NCBI GenBank assembly: GCA_021736575.1
Contig: JAIPFP010000006.1
Location: 1-53,237 of the forward strand
DNA: 53,237 bases
Direction of reading: 5' to 3'
DNA from: Pirellula sp.
GTDB lineage: Bacteria; Planctomycetota; Planctomycetia; Pirellulales; Pirellulaceae
Shown here in pieces: positions 27,910 through 37,288 of the stretch. The notes under the pieces were generated by a model. That model was not told the origin of the DNA, made no database searches, and was given only the letters and a program-made list of their open reading frames with translations. Within the stretch, counting starts at the first letter, position 1. Every line of letters begins with the position of its first letter. The position numbers and the translations under genes were made by a program.

Positions 27910-29022
27910 CTATTGCTTTGCCATCGGCATGACAACATACGTATAACCATCGTCCGTTGAAAACATGGCTGGTTCCGCGTTGCTACGGACTTCAATTGCA
28001 AATGGCTTTTCCAGGTCTAAGGCCTTGAAGAAGTCCGAAACGAATCGGTAGTCCATTGTAATTTTGACTTCGTCGCCCGTGTAAGCAATTGGCATTTCAA
28101 TTCGAGATTGTCCTACGTCCGCCGTTTTGGCAGCAACAACGAGCGTACCGTTTCCAAAGACAAACTCGACGCCACGGCTATCTGGGTCCGCTACAATCGA
28201 CGCCTGCCGAATCGCAGCCAAAAAGGGGCCAGCAATTCCCTCGATTCGTGTTTTGTTTTCGCGACTGGGAATAACTTGACGCCAGTTGGGATATCGACCT
28301 TCGACAAGTCTCGAATAGATCGTGCATCTGTTCGTTCTGATCAAGATGTCGTTGCTTCGTGCTGCGATGTGAACCATATCATCCTTCTCGCTGATAGACC
28401 TGTCCATCAAGTTCAGCGTTTTCGTCGGCACGATCGTCGACATACCCGAGTTTTTGAAACCCCCGATCGAGGTGCCCTTGCCGTTCATGCATGCGAGCCT
28501 TCTTCCATCCGTCGCAACCGTCGTGATTTGGTCTCCGTCCATTTCAAATAAAACGCCTCCGAGTTGGTATCGGGTGCTCTCGTTGTCGGTTGCAAATATG
28601 GTTCTTTTGACCAACTCCTTGAACAATCGAGCGGAAACCTCAAAGTAACTGTCTTCCGCAAATTCGACAACACTTGGAAACTCGTCTGGATTGGCGAGCG
28701 GCAAATGAAATTCAGAATGCCCCCCCTGAATGTCCAACGTGTTTTCACTCGTTTCCAGCGACAGCGTTTCGTCGCTGGCTTCACGAAGAATATTGCCCAC
28801 CCGTTGAACGTTCAGCAAAGCTCGGCCGGGCACAATGATTTGAACGTCTTCCACCACCAAGCGAATCCCAGCCTCCAAGTCGGTTGCCATGAGCACCACT
28901 CGCCCATCGGTTGCGTCGATCTTGACGTTGTTCAAGACTTCCTTCGGACTCCGCGAAGGCGCGATCCCTGCTGCGATCTGAAATGCAGCAAGAAATTTCT
29001 CTCGATTCGTAACAATTTTCAT
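27910..29022 (-). CDS. dnaN: DNA polymerase III beta subunit (sliding clamp)
   Basis: A 370-residue protein, the usual clamp length, with three repeated clamp folds. Diagnostic pieces are the N-terminus MKIVTNREKFLAAFQIAAGI, ATDLEAGIRLVVE, LPLANPDEFPSV, TDGRRLACM in the middle domain, SRLVEGRYPNWRQVIP and the C-terminal YTYVVMPMAKQ. The ring encircles DNA and holds polymerase III. There is no dnaA or recF beside it, as expected for planctomycetes, where the dnaA-dnaN order is broken. It heads the run dnaN, DHS-like gene, pseudokinase. A weak ribosome site precedes the ATG at 29022. Confidence 0.97.
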   Translation of the reverse strand: MKIVTNREKFLAAFQIAAGIAPSRSPKEVLNNVKIDATDGRVVLMATDLEAGIRLVVEDVQIIVPGRALLNVQRVGNILREASDETLSLETSENTLDIQGGHSEFHLPLANPDEFPSVVEFAEDSYFEVSARLFKELVKRTIFATDNESTRYQLGGVLFEMDGDQITTVATDGRRLACMNGKGTSIGGFKNSGMSTIVPTKTLNLMDRSISEKDDMVHIAARSNDILIRTNRCTIYSRLVEGRYPNWRQVIPSRENKTRIEGIAGPFLAAIRQASIVADPDSRGVEFVFGNGTLVVAAKTADVGQSRIEMPIAYTGDEVKITMDYRFVSDFFKALDLEKPFAIEVRSNAEPAMFSTDDGYTYVVMPMAKQ

Positions 29023-29380
29023 AGATCTACACTCTGCCTATGCAACTTAACTTGGCCCGCAATTGAGTTCTGCCAGCCAATGTTGTAGCGTGAATTGCAC
29101 AAAAACTGTAGTGGGTAGCATCCGCCTTCCCAAACCCGCCTTCAGCGACAAAAGCCAGCCACTCGATCGGTGAGGTTCGCCAGCAGCAAATTGGAGCTAA
29201 CCTATCGAATTCGCCAAAGTTTGGCTAGAACTTTGGACAAGCTGCTAACACCATCGATTCAAGATTTCCCTGAGCGATGGCAATCGCATGCTTTGAACTG
29301 CGAAACATACGAACCCAGAGGGCAAAATGAGTGTAAGATGGATGGGCCAGTGAATTCCTTCGTCGACTACTTCCTTTCCA
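29023..29380. other. Intergenic region between divergent dnaN and DUF1549 gene
   Basis: About 360 bases with the promoters of two divergent genes. I looked for DnaA boxes (TTATCCACA-like), tRNA cloverleaves and riboswitch-like pairing and saw none. A short frame at 29170-29406 has no family resemblance and is not called. If the DUF1549 gene begins at its internal ATG, the region extends to 29416. Confidence 0.5.
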
Positions 29381-32194
29381 TTGCATTTGTTTTCCGTGCC
29401 ATCTAGCTTCCACCCAATGATGCATTGCTACGCCAGAATGATCTGCATGCTGGTTGCGTTTTCGTACGTATCATTGCTTCGCGCCCAAACCATTGATTTT
29501 GTTCGAGACGTACGTCCTATCTTTCAAAAACACTGCTACGAGTGTCACGGTGACAAGAAGCAGAAGTCTGGTCTCCGACTGGATGTGAAGCAAGCCGCTT
29601 TCAAAGGGGGCGATGGCTACGGTGAAACTTTCTCGCCAGGAAAGTCAGGCGACAGTCCGCTGATTCGGTTGGTCACAAGCAAGGACAAAAACGATCGCAT
29701 GCCACCCGAAGGCGATGCATTGAAAACAGAAGAGATCCAAACGCTGATTCAATGGATTGACGAAGGGGCCACGTGGCCAGACGGAGTGGATGCCTCGCTA
29801 TTGAAAAATATTCGCGATCATTGGAGCTTTAAGCCAATCGCGATTCCAAAAGGTATCCACACGCTCGATTCGTTTATCCAAGAGAAATTGGAGATGAATG
29901 GATTGACGATGTCGCCAGAGGCGAATCGTGTCTCTTGGCTTCGTCGCGTCACGTTCGATCTTACCGGTCTGCCACCCACTCCGGAGGAAGTTCGAGCTTT
30001 TGTGGACGACACAGGTAGCGGTGCTTTTGAGCGTGCCGTCGATTTACTTCTTCACTCACCTCATTATGGAGAGCGTTGGGCTCAGCATTGGCTTGACCTC
30101 GTTCGATTTGCGGACACTCATGGTTTCGAGGTTAACACCGAGCGTCCAAACGCTTGGCCTTATCGCGATTACGTCATCCGTGCGTTCAATGAGGACAAGC
30201 CATACGACAGGTTCATTCAAGATCAAATCGCGGGTGACCAATGGGGCGAGGATGCAGCCACAGGGTTTCTTGTTACTGCATCGGTACTTTTGCCTGGGCA
30301 AATCGGCAAGGACGCTCCGTCCATTCGACTCGCCCGCCAGGATTCCATCGATGAGATTGTCAATAATATTGGCCAGACTTTCCTCGGCCTGAGCATCGGT
30401 TGTGCTCGTTGCCACGATCATAAGTTTGATCCGATCAGTGCAATAGACTACTACTCGATGCAAGCCTTCGTTTCGGGCGTAGAGTATGAGGAACGCGAGT
30501 TGCGCACGCCGGCGGCTGAGGCGATCAAACAAGAGGCAGCATCGATGCGAGTTCGCGTGGCGGAGATCGATGAGCAACTCAACAACTTTGAGTCACTCGC
30601 ACGACCACAAACATTGCCACAAACATTGCCGCAAAGGCCGTCCGTCAGTCCCCGCAAGAACACGGATCGTTTCGTAGCGGTGACTGCAAAACGATTGCGT
30701 TTTACCGTCCTAGCAACGAACGGGCTCGAACCCTGTATTGATGAGCTCGAAGTTTTCAATGGTCAGGGACAAAACGTTGCCCTCGCGAGTTTCGATACTC
30801 GAGCCAAAACCTCTGGCAACACTCATGTTCCTGATCGACACGAGGCACGTTTCGTCCACAATGGCTTGTATGGCAACTCGCAAAGCTGGCTTTCCAATGA
30901 GCCGGGAAAAGGCTGGGTTGAACTAGAATTTCCGTCAGAACAAGAAGTTTCACGAGTCGTCTGGAGTCGAGATCGGGAAGGAAAGTTCGAAGACCGCCTC
31001 GCGACGGAATACAAAATCGAGACTGCAACGGGCACCGATAACAACTGGCAATTGGTGGCGGATTCAACGGATCGTTTTCCCTGGATTGCAGGCACGGATC
31101 GCGACAGGAGCCTTACCACTGTTGGACTCTCAGGTGAAGACGCCACGAAAGCCACTCGTTTATTGGACGAGAAAAGTAATTTGGAGGCAAAGATCAAAAC
31201 CGCAGAGAGCGGACAAAGAGTCTTCGCCGGTACGTTTCGCAAACCGGACGAAATCCATTTGCTTAGCCGTGGCGACCCGGAGCAACCACGAGAAGAGGTT
31301 GTGCCTGCTGTACTCAGAGCCTTTGGTGAAGTCGAGCTCAAGAAGGATTCCTCCGAGCAGGAACGTCGCCTTGTTCTTGCAAGATGGATCGCAAGTCCGG
31401 AGAATCCGTTGACGGCACGAGTGATGGTGAATCGGATCTGGCAGGGGCATTTTGGAGTTGGAATCGTGCCAACGCCGAGCGACTTTGGCAATAATGGAAT
31501 GAAGCCTTCGCACCCCGAACTGCTTGATTGGTTGTCAACGGAGTTCATACGATCCGGCTGGTCGATTAAGGCCATGCATCGGCTCATCGTGTTGTCTCGA
31601 ACGTACCGTCAGTCTTCCGCGTTGAATGCGAAAGGGGTTGAAAAAGACGCCGATGTCCGTTTGCTTTGGCGATATCCATCGCGTCGGATCGAAGCCGAAA
31701 CGATTCGCGACTCGATGCTAGCCATCAGCGGGAAACTCAATCTCAAAATGTATGGACGAGGCTACGATCTGTTTGACAAGCGGGGTGGGCTGAGTGGCTA
31801 CAAGCCCATAGAGTCGTTTCGCGGCGAGGGACTTCGCCGCATGATCTACGCTCACAAGGTTCGCCGCGAGACAGAAGCGATCTTTGGGGCCTTTGATTGC
31901 CCTGATGCGGGGCAAAGCACCGCTGTCCGCCGGGAATCCATGACACCCATACAAGCACTCAATTTGTTTAACAGCGTCTTTACGCTCGAGCAATCTCAAG
32001 CTCTGGCGGAACGCTTGTCGCGTGAAGTTGGCAAAGATATCGAACAGCAAATCCAGCGAGCCTATCACTTGGCGCTGAGTCGAGAGCCAAGCATCGACGA
32101 GCTTCGAGAAGCTGAGTTCGTGGTTCGCGAGTACGGGTTGGAAACCTTTGGCCGAGCTCTTTTCAATTGCAATGAGGCTTTGTTTCTTCCATGA
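29381..32194 (+). CDS. PSD1-type protein: cytochrome, DUF1549 and DUF1553 domains with a discoidin-like insert
   Basis: A 937-residue exported protein. A signal segment is at about 14-36 ([17 protein letters not shown]); ATGs at 29417 and 29420 are alternative starts. Residues 40-130 form a planctomycete cytochrome module with HCYECH (51-56) and [13 protein letters not shown]1549 follows ([46 protein letters not shown]). About 430-570 is a beta-rich insert resembling an F5/8-type C (galactose-binding) domain ([20 protein letters not shown]). DUF1553 closes the protein ([43 protein letters not shown]). Function is unknown; heme binding is likely. Its stop overlaps the start of the next DUF1501 gene by 4 bp, the usual pairing. 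Confidence 0.9.
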   Translation: MHLFSVPSSFHPMMHCYARMICMLVAFSYVSLLRAQTIDFVRDVRPIFQKHCYECHGDKKQKSGLRLDVKQAAFKGGDGYGETFSPGKSGDSPLIRLVTSKDKNDRMPPEGDALKTEEIQTLIQWIDEGATWPDGVDASLLKNIRDHWSFKPIAIPKGIHTLDSFIQEKLEMNGLTMSPEANRVSWLRRVTFDLTGLPPTPEEVRAFVDDTGSGAFERAVDLLLHSPHYGERWAQHWLDLVRFADTHGFEVNTERPNAWPYRDYVIRAFNEDKPYDRFIQDQIAGDQWGEDAATGFLVTASVLLPGQIGKDAPSIRLARQDSIDEIVNNIGQTFLGLSIGCARCHDHKFDPISAIDYYSMQAFVSGVEYEERELRTPAAEAIKQEAASMRVRVAEIDEQLNNFESLARPQTLPQTLPQRPSVSPRKNTDRFVAVTAKRLRFTVLATNGLEPCIDELEVFNGQGQNVALASFDTRAKTSGNTHVPDRHEARFVHNGLYGNSQSWLSNEPGKGWVELEFPSEQEVSRVVWSRDREGKFEDRLATEYKIETATGTDNNWQLVADSTDRFPWIAGTDRDRSLTTVGLSGEDATKATRLLDEKSNLEAKIKTAESGQRVFAGTFRKPDEIHLLSRGDPEQPREEVVPAVLRAFGEVELKKDSSEQERRLVLARWIASPENPLTARVMVNRIWQGHFGVGIVPTPSDFGNNGMKPSHPELLDWLSTEFIRSGWSIKAMHRLIVLSRTYRQSSALNAKGVEKDADVRLLWRYPSRRIEAETIRDSMLAISGKLNLKMYGRGYDLFDKRGGLSGYKPIESFRGEGLRRMIYAHKVRRETEAIFGAFDCPDAGQSTAVRRESMTPIQALNLFNSVFTLEQSQALAERLSREVGKDIEQQIQRAYHLALSREPSIDELREAEFVVREYGLETFGRALFNCNEALFLP

Positions 32195-33675
32195 ATTCAA
32201 GGAATTCAAAATCTGGAAAAGGCTCACTCCTTGGCCGTGTCTTGCTAAATCGCCAGCAGTTTCTTTCGAACAGCGCGACGGCGATCGGCTCGATTGCCTT
32301 AGCCGATATGCTGTGCGCCGACGGCCTCCTGTTGGATTCTACCGACCAACCTAGGATTGATCCCGCTCAACCCTATGCTGCCAGGCTACCTCACTTCCCA
32401 GCCAAAGCGAAAAACGTGGTGGTTATTTTTTGCGCTGGAGCTGTCAGTCAGTTAGAGACATGGGATTACAAACCGGAGTTGATCAAATGGGATGACAAGC
32501 CCTTGCCGGGTGGACCATCCGTTACTTTTCAAGGTCCCGCCGGCAACTTGGCTCGACCACAATACAACTTCCGTCAGCGCGGCCAGACCGGCAAGTGGGT
32601 GAGTGACTTGATCCCGCATCTGGCGAAACTCACCGACGACATCGCCTTTGTTCATTCGCTCACCAGTACCTCGAACACACATGGGCCAGCCGAGAACTTT
32701 CTGTCGACGGGCTTTGTTCTCGATGGTTTCCCAAGTCTTGGCTCTTGGGTGACGTATGCACTGGGGAGCGAGAATCAGAACTTGCCCTCGTACGTTGCGA
32801 TTCCCGACCCGCGGGGTGTACCTCAGAACGGATCCAACAATTGGGGACCGGGTTTTTTGCCCGTCGCTTTTCAAGGTACAACGCTGAGTTCCAAGGAACC
32901 TGTGCGTCACCTGATCCCGCCTGGCATCGCGCCGCCAGCCGACCTCGCATCGCGTTCATTGCTTCAAAAGATGAATGCTCGTCATCTCGAACAACATCCT
33001 GGTGATGGCAAGCTCGCCGCGCGAATCGCAAGTTATGAACTGGCCGCTCGGATGCAACTCAGCGTTCCCGAGATCAGCGATCTTAGCACTGAATCCGCCC
33101 ATATTTTAAAAATGTATGGCGCGGACGATTCACAAAACGCAAACAAGGCCGCGTTCGCCAAAAACTGCATCCTTGCTCGTCGCCTGATCGAACGAGGTGT
33201 GCGGTTTGTGCAGCTATTCAATGGCGCCTACGCGAGTGGTGGCGTGCTCAATTGGGATGGACATAACGCGATTAAAGAACAATACGACCTCCATGCACAA
33301 ATCCTAGATCAACCCGCAGCCGCTTTGATCCAAGATCTCAAGCAACGAGGCTTGTTAGATGATACCCTCGTGATTTGGTGTACCGAGTTCGGCCGCATGC
33401 CTTTTTTTCAGAAAGGATCGAAAGGCCGCGATCACAATCCAGACGGCTTCACCTGCTGGATGACCGGCGCGGGAGTGAAGCCCGGCGTGAGTCATGGTGC
33501 AACGGACGACTTGGGCCAGAAAGCGGTTCAAGACATCCATCCCCTAACCCATTTCAACGCAACCATCCTCCATCTCTTGGGCCTTGATTTCGAACGACTG
33601 AGCTTCGAACATAACGGAATTCAACGTAGACTGACCAACGTCGAAGGAAAGATCATTCCAGAGATTCTGGCTTAG
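32191..33675 (+). CDS. DUF1501 family exported protein, partner of the upstream PSD1 protein
   Basis: A 494-residue sulfatase-fold protein. It starts within ATGA shared with the stop of the preceding gene, implying coupled translation. The N-terminal [23 protein letters not shown] is a Tat-like leader with one Arg changed. Family segments are [70 protein letters not shown] and [20 protein letters not shown]. The DUF1549-DUF1501 pair recurs at 38.6-40.5 kb in the same relative order. Function is unknown. Confidence 0.9.
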   Translation: MNSRNSKSGKGSLLGRVLLNRQQFLSNSATAIGSIALADMLCADGLLLDSTDQPRIDPAQPYAARLPHFPAKAKNVVVIFCAGAVSQLETWDYKPELIKWDDKPLPGGPSVTFQGPAGNLARPQYNFRQRGQTGKWVSDLIPHLAKLTDDIAFVHSLTSTSNTHGPAENFLSTGFVLDGFPSLGSWVTYALGSENQNLPSYVAIPDPRGVPQNGSNNWGPGFLPVAFQGTTLSSKEPVRHLIPPGIAPPADLASRSLLQKMNARHLEQHPGDGKLAARIASYELAARMQLSVPEISDLSTESAHILKMYGADDSQNANKAAFAKNCILARRLIERGVRFVQLFNGAYASGGVLNWDGHNAIKEQYDLHAQILDQPAAALIQDLKQRGLLDDTLVIWCTEFGRMPFFQKGSKGRDHNPDGFTCWMTGAGVKPGVSHGATDDLGQKAVQDIHPLTHFNATILHLLGLDFERLSFEHNGIQRRLTNVEGKIIPEILA

Positions 33676-33834
33676 ATCCTCTAGGGTAAACCAAGAGAAC
33701 CGGCTCTCACTTTTCGATCCTAAATTGTTGCGAGCATGCGTGAGAAATGGTAACCTCAAGCTTACATTGAGAAGCAGTTTCGCGATTCCGATTCGACAGC
33801 TATCTTTTAAGCTCCTATTTTGCGAGGCAAAACG

Positions 33835-34323
33835 ATGACTTCAGTTGGTTATGCACGCGTTGTCAATAACGCGTTTCTAAACGAGCTCAAAGAATGCAAC
33901 TCTGCACTTTGGGACGACGTTAACTTGCTGGGATCCTACGCTCAAGAGCCCTTCAGTAGCGCTTGGATTGAGCAAAATGGCGGTTCAGTTTTGAGGCGCC
34001 TTCGTGTAGAGCTGTCCGGACAGTTTCGTTTAGAAGAGACATATGGCTACGTCGCCGGCCCGAGTCCCAACCAAGATCGCAATGTGTCCAAAGCACTCGA
34101 TCAGCACTTGAACATCGTCCTCCAATGCGTCGCCCTGAGTGAGCAATTCGACGATCTCGAATACTGCGGAAAACTATCGTGTAAGACGCTAGAAATTTGG
34201 AAGCAAATGAAATGTCTTTTCGAGTGCATTATGGAGCACGAAGCCTTAGAGCGGAGATTGATTGCCGCCGCTTGGGCCCCTATCTTGCCAGAAGCTTCGT
34301 GTACGCTTGTACCAACACAATAG
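33835..34323 (+). CDS. Small helical protein, hemerythrin-like pattern
   Basis: A 162-residue protein from the ATG at 33835, chosen because GAGG lies about seven bases upstream; a TTG at 33820 in frame is less likely. It appears all-helical. Short segments FRLEETYGYV, LDQHLNIVLQ and MEHEALERRLIAAAW resemble the helices of bacterial hemerythrin-like (HHE) proteins, and HxxxE occurs in the last. The first expected His is Gln, so metal binding is uncertain. No signal peptide; probably cytoplasmic. It stands alone between the DUF1501 gene and a cluster of short palindromes. Confidence 0.62.
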   Translation: MTSVGYARVVNNAFLNELKECNSALWDDVNLLGSYAQEPFSSAWIEQNGGSVLRRLRVELSGQFRLEETYGYVAGPSPNQDRNVSKALDQHLNIVLQCVALSEQFDDLEYCGKLSCKTLEIWKQMKCLFECIMEHEALERRLIAAAWAPILPEASCTLVPTQ

Positions 34324-34366
34324 GGCGAGTGGCAGTGAGAAAGGATCCGGACACTGGAACTTTGTA

Positions 34367-34447
34367 GGATGGGACCATTTGTCCCGTCCAAACAAAGGAT
34401 CGGGACATTGGTCCCAATCTACTTTCGGTTCAAATCAATTTGAACCG
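34367..34447. repeat. Cluster of short palindromes between convergent genes, possible terminator
   Basis: Three inverted repeats lie close together: GGATGGGAC/GTCCCGTCC around ATTT-type loop at 34367-34389, GGGAC/GTCCC at 34402-34414, and CGGTTCAAAT/ATTTGAACCG with a 2-base loop at 34426-34447 (perfect 10-bp arms). The minus-strand stop codon of the DUF1549-like gene (34435-34437) lies in the last. The final hairpin could terminate transcription from either side. Confidence 0.7.
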
Positions 34448-36720
34448 AGTCTTGCATTGATAATCATTACCAATGTCTTCGCTCGATCTTGTTCGACAGC
34501 TTTGAGCAGTTTCTCCGATTCATCCCGTTCGTTTTGAGTCGGGAAACGTGAATCACTAACAAGGTATGCATGCTCCAGAAGCATTGGCCAAGACATTTGG
34601 CTAGCGGCCAATCGATCCGCAATTTCGGAAACTTTACGGTACGGTTTCGACACTGAGACCAAGAACCGGACTTGGTCTTCACTATAGTTTGGCTTACTGG
34701 TCTTTGGCGTGCTATTCGGCGAAGTCGGGCTTATCGCTCCCTGTGCCAACGCTTGATTGTTCAATTCGTACGAGCGATTCGCCTTGACCCAAGTTGCAAC
34801 CTGATTCATCGAAGTCCATTTCGAGTCAAGTGTCGGCGATTCGGATGAAACTAAACTTGCGAAAAGCCTCGTTTGTTTTTGAGCCTCAGCAATCTGTTCG
34901 GCGGTTGCTTTTAGATACCAGGGTGAATCCATTTTTTGCCCATCAACACGAAATGCACTCGACAAAACCATCCATCGGATGAGTGCACCCAAGTCTCTCT
35001 CGCCGGTTTGCATCTGACTAGCCAGGAAGTTTCGCAAATCCGCACGGTCGTTGTTGCCTTCCTCTTCCGTTAAACCGAAAATGGGAAATAGAGGTTGCTT
35101 GAAAACCTCATTCCATACCAACTCAACCATAGCTCGTCTTGGTTCTACCGATGATCGGAACCAATCCGCCAGTGTACTCCTAGTCGTATTTCCAATGATT
35201 TGGGTCGGCGGGCCAGCCACAGCCAGCTTCAAGCGTCCTTCCGCATCTTCAAAAAAATACTCGGATGATTTCATCACTTTTAAAGCACGAACGCCTAGAA
35301 CCCGGCGGTCGAGAGACATGCCAGATAGACTTGCAGGGACTTTCCAAAAGGAATCCTGACCGCGAACGGTTTGCGTGCTCGCCAGATAGTTATTAAAGTC
35401 GTCATTGCGAGTTTCGCCATCATGACATTGCGAACAAACCATCGACGCGTTTCCACCGATTCGCATCGTTTGCCTTGCGGCTGCCACTGATCCAACGTTC
35501 TTTTGCTCGAGCGGCTTCTTCGAGAGATGCTCAGATGATTCGCGATGGTCAACCTCGGAACGCTCTAGAATGTCCGCAAGCCAAAACGCCGCAGGATCGG
35601 TTCGGAGCGACGGACTTTCCACTACTGGAGTTGAGCTTGGGCCGGAAATCATCTCTCGCTCGATGTCTCCCACAAAGACTTTATTCGAGAGCGAATCTTC
35701 AATCCAATTCACGAAGGAAAGCTGGGGACCGGGCTGGGATCGAACACCTACAACTCGCTTTCCAAGGTAGTGCCCCGATACCAGTTCGGACCATCGCTTA
35801 GAAAACTCCTGACTAGCTATTAGCTTGTCCACGTACTCAACGTTGCGAGTCTCACTTTTGTTAACTCGAAATGCTTCTTTCTCGGCGGCAGTTGGTAGCC
35901 GTCCGACAATGGCTAGCGCTGATCGCTCCAACCAAAGTTCGCTCTTAATACTCGGTTGCGGTGTCACGCCCACTCGTTTCCAAAGATGTTTTAACTGATC
36001 ATCAATGATGCCGATAATGTCCTTGTCCAACATTCTTTTCGTTGGCGATGCAACCATAATTGGCGAGTTCTGAGGTTTGGTTGCGTTATCAACTCGATTG
36101 TCAGGGGCGTTAGCAATCTGCCTTTCGTTTGGAAAAGGTCTTTCGTTCGAATCTGGAGCGGCAATTGTCTCCGCTATGGAATTGGGTTGGTTGGAAACTT
36201 GTGGCGGAACAGTTTGGTCAATCCGTGTCGCTTGGTCCATTTGCGAGTCAGCAATGTCCTTGTTTTGAGGCGCACCGGTCGGCTTGGTTTGTAACCCAGG
36301 TGGAATAAACAGCACAGCCAATACGCATGCCGCAAGCGCCGCCACAAGCATTTTGCCCCGTTGGATCCAAACACTCAATTGCTTATCGGCGAGCTGATAA
36401 CTACCCTTTGCGTTGTCTACAGGGGGAGGAACGATCAATCCGTAGCCTCTGGCTATCTCGCTTTCGGCAAATGCCACGGCTTCGTCATAATCAGAAAGCG
36501 AGAACAAGCTTCCGGACCGCTCTTGCAGAGTTGCGGGATTATTTGTCGTTGAGGAAGCAGACTCGGCGACAGTGACTCGATTGAATTGCGTGACAATTCT
36601 GTTGGTTAAATCTGGCGGAATATGGTCGCAAACGACATCATTGAGCAAGTTGGACAAAATGATTTCTGCAGGTTCAAAAGTAGGTTGTTCTTTCGAACTG
36701 TCTCTATCTCGATCAATCAC
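34435..36720 (-). CDS. Putative anti-sigma factor fused to an exported DUF1549/DUF1553-like region
   Basis: A 761-residue protein starting at GTG 36720, which overlaps the sigma-factor stop by 8 bp. Residues 1-115 are cytoplasmic, acidic and helical and include PDLTNRIVTQFNRV; one membrane helix is at 123-141 (MLVAALAACVLAVLFIPPG). The exported remainder begins with an Asn/Pro/Gln-rich linker and then shows shortened DUF1549/DUF1553 features: LWLERSALAIVGRLPTAAE, FSKRWSELVSGHYLGK, MVCSQCH (about 428-434) and LADWFRSSVEPRRAMVELVW, which match segments of the full-size relatives at 29.4 and 38.6 kb. The topology and gene order suggest an anti-sigma factor with a periplasmic sensor made from that domain. 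Direct sigma binding is inference. Confidence 0.8.
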   Translation of the reverse strand: MIDRDRDSSKEQPTFEPAEIILSNLLNDVVCDHIPPDLTNRIVTQFNRVTVAESASSTTNNPATLQERSGSLFSLSDYDEAVAFAESEIARGYGLIVPPPVDNAKGSYQLADKQLSVWIQRGKMLVAALAACVLAVLFIPPGLQTKPTGAPQNKDIADSQMDQATRIDQTVPPQVSNQPNSIAETIAAPDSNERPFPNERQIANAPDNRVDNATKPQNSPIMVASPTKRMLDKDIIGIIDDQLKHLWKRVGVTPQPSIKSELWLERSALAIVGRLPTAAEKEAFRVNKSETRNVEYVDKLIASQEFSKRWSELVSGHYLGKRVVGVRSQPGPQLSFVNWIEDSLSNKVFVGDIEREMISGPSSTPVVESPSLRTDPAAFWLADILERSEVDHRESSEHLSKKPLEQKNVGSVAAARQTMRIGGNASMVCSQCHDGETRNDDFNNYLASTQTVRGQDSFWKVPASLSGMSLDRRVLGVRALKVMKSSEYFFEDAEGRLKLAVAGPPTQIIGNTTRSTLADWFRSSVEPRRAMVELVWNEVFKQPLFPIFGLTEEEGNNDRADLRNFLASQMQTGERDLGALIRWMVLSSAFRVDGQKMDSPWYLKATAEQIAEAQKQTRLFASLVSSESPTLDSKWTSMNQVATWVKANRSYELNNQALAQGAISPTSPNSTPKTSKPNYSEDQVRFLVSVSKPYRKVSEIADRLAASQMSWPMLLEHAYLVSDSRFPTQNERDESEKLLKAVEQDRAKTLVMIINARLGSN

Positions 36721-37288
36721 GATTCAGTTTTCCATCTAAACACTGTTTAAGTTGCATTTTGGCTCGTTGCATCAGGTTTTTGGCACCGTGCTCTGAAATA
36801 CCAAGTTCCTTTGCGATCAATTCTCGCGTCGCGTTCTCTCCGAAACGCATTTTCAAAGATAACTGAGCTCGCTTCGTCAAACGACGAAAGCAATCCTCAA
36901 GCGCCTCCGTGAGGTCACTCCCATCTCCATCAATGCCCGCCCATCGCATCCACTGCAAGTCTAACTGATCCATCTCACTAGTAATCACTACCCTTTTCTG
37001 TCGTCGTCGGAACGAAACGAGCAAGTGATAAGCGACACGTCTCAGATAACTAGAAGTAGCGGCTGGGCTGACCTGAACAAAAGGCTTGCGCAGAACTGCC
37101 ACGAACGTTTCTTGAGTCAAATCATCAGCGAGAGAGTGATCGCAGCCAATTGAACGCAAGTACCTCCATACGCCGGCTTGATGATTCGTAATCAATACGG
37201 AAGCATCCCAGCTAACATCCGAGGTAGGCGTTGGAACAGGCTGTAACGTCAACTCGTTATCCGAAAAGATCTTTGATAATTTTGCCAC
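36713..37288 (-). CDS. ECF-type RNA polymerase sigma factor
   Basis: A 191-residue sigma-70 family protein. Region 2 is at about 33-95, with DDLTQETFVAVLRK (region 2.2) and SYLRRVAYHLLVSFRRRQKR. Region 4 is at about 135-185 with LIAKELGISEHGAKNLMQRAKMQ, a helix-turn-helix for -35 recognition. There is no region 3, which fits the ECF group. GTG 37288 is the start, inside the 3' end of the upstream DUF1501 gene (32-bp overlap), and the end overlaps the putative anti-sigma gene by 8 bp. It probably controls its own operon and other targets. Confidence 0.92.
   Translation of the reverse strand: MAKLSKIFSDNELTLQPVPTPTSDVSWDASVLITNHQAGVWRYLRSIGCDHSLADDLTQETFVAVLRKPFVQVSPAATSSYLRRVAYHLLVSFRRRQKRVVITSEMDQLDLQWMRWAGIDGDGSDLTEALEDCFRRLTKRAQLSLKMRFGENATRELIAKELGISEHGAKNLMQRAKMQLKQCLDGKLNRD

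Noticed and set aside
29106..29140. Partial similarity of TGTAGTGGGTAGCATCC to the palindrome at 17818
   Set aside because: Only about eight bases match and there is no inverted partner.
29023..29380. Replication origin next to dnaN
   Set aside because: No DnaA-box cluster or AT-rich unwinding region was found, and dnaA is absent.
29170..29406. A short plus-strand frame in the dnaN upstream region
   Set aside because: No ribosome site, no motif, and it overlaps the next gene's start.
33698..33720. Small GAGA...TCTC hairpin after the DUF1501 gene as a terminator
   Set aside because: Only four paired bases at the base of the stem and a short T-run; too weak to call.
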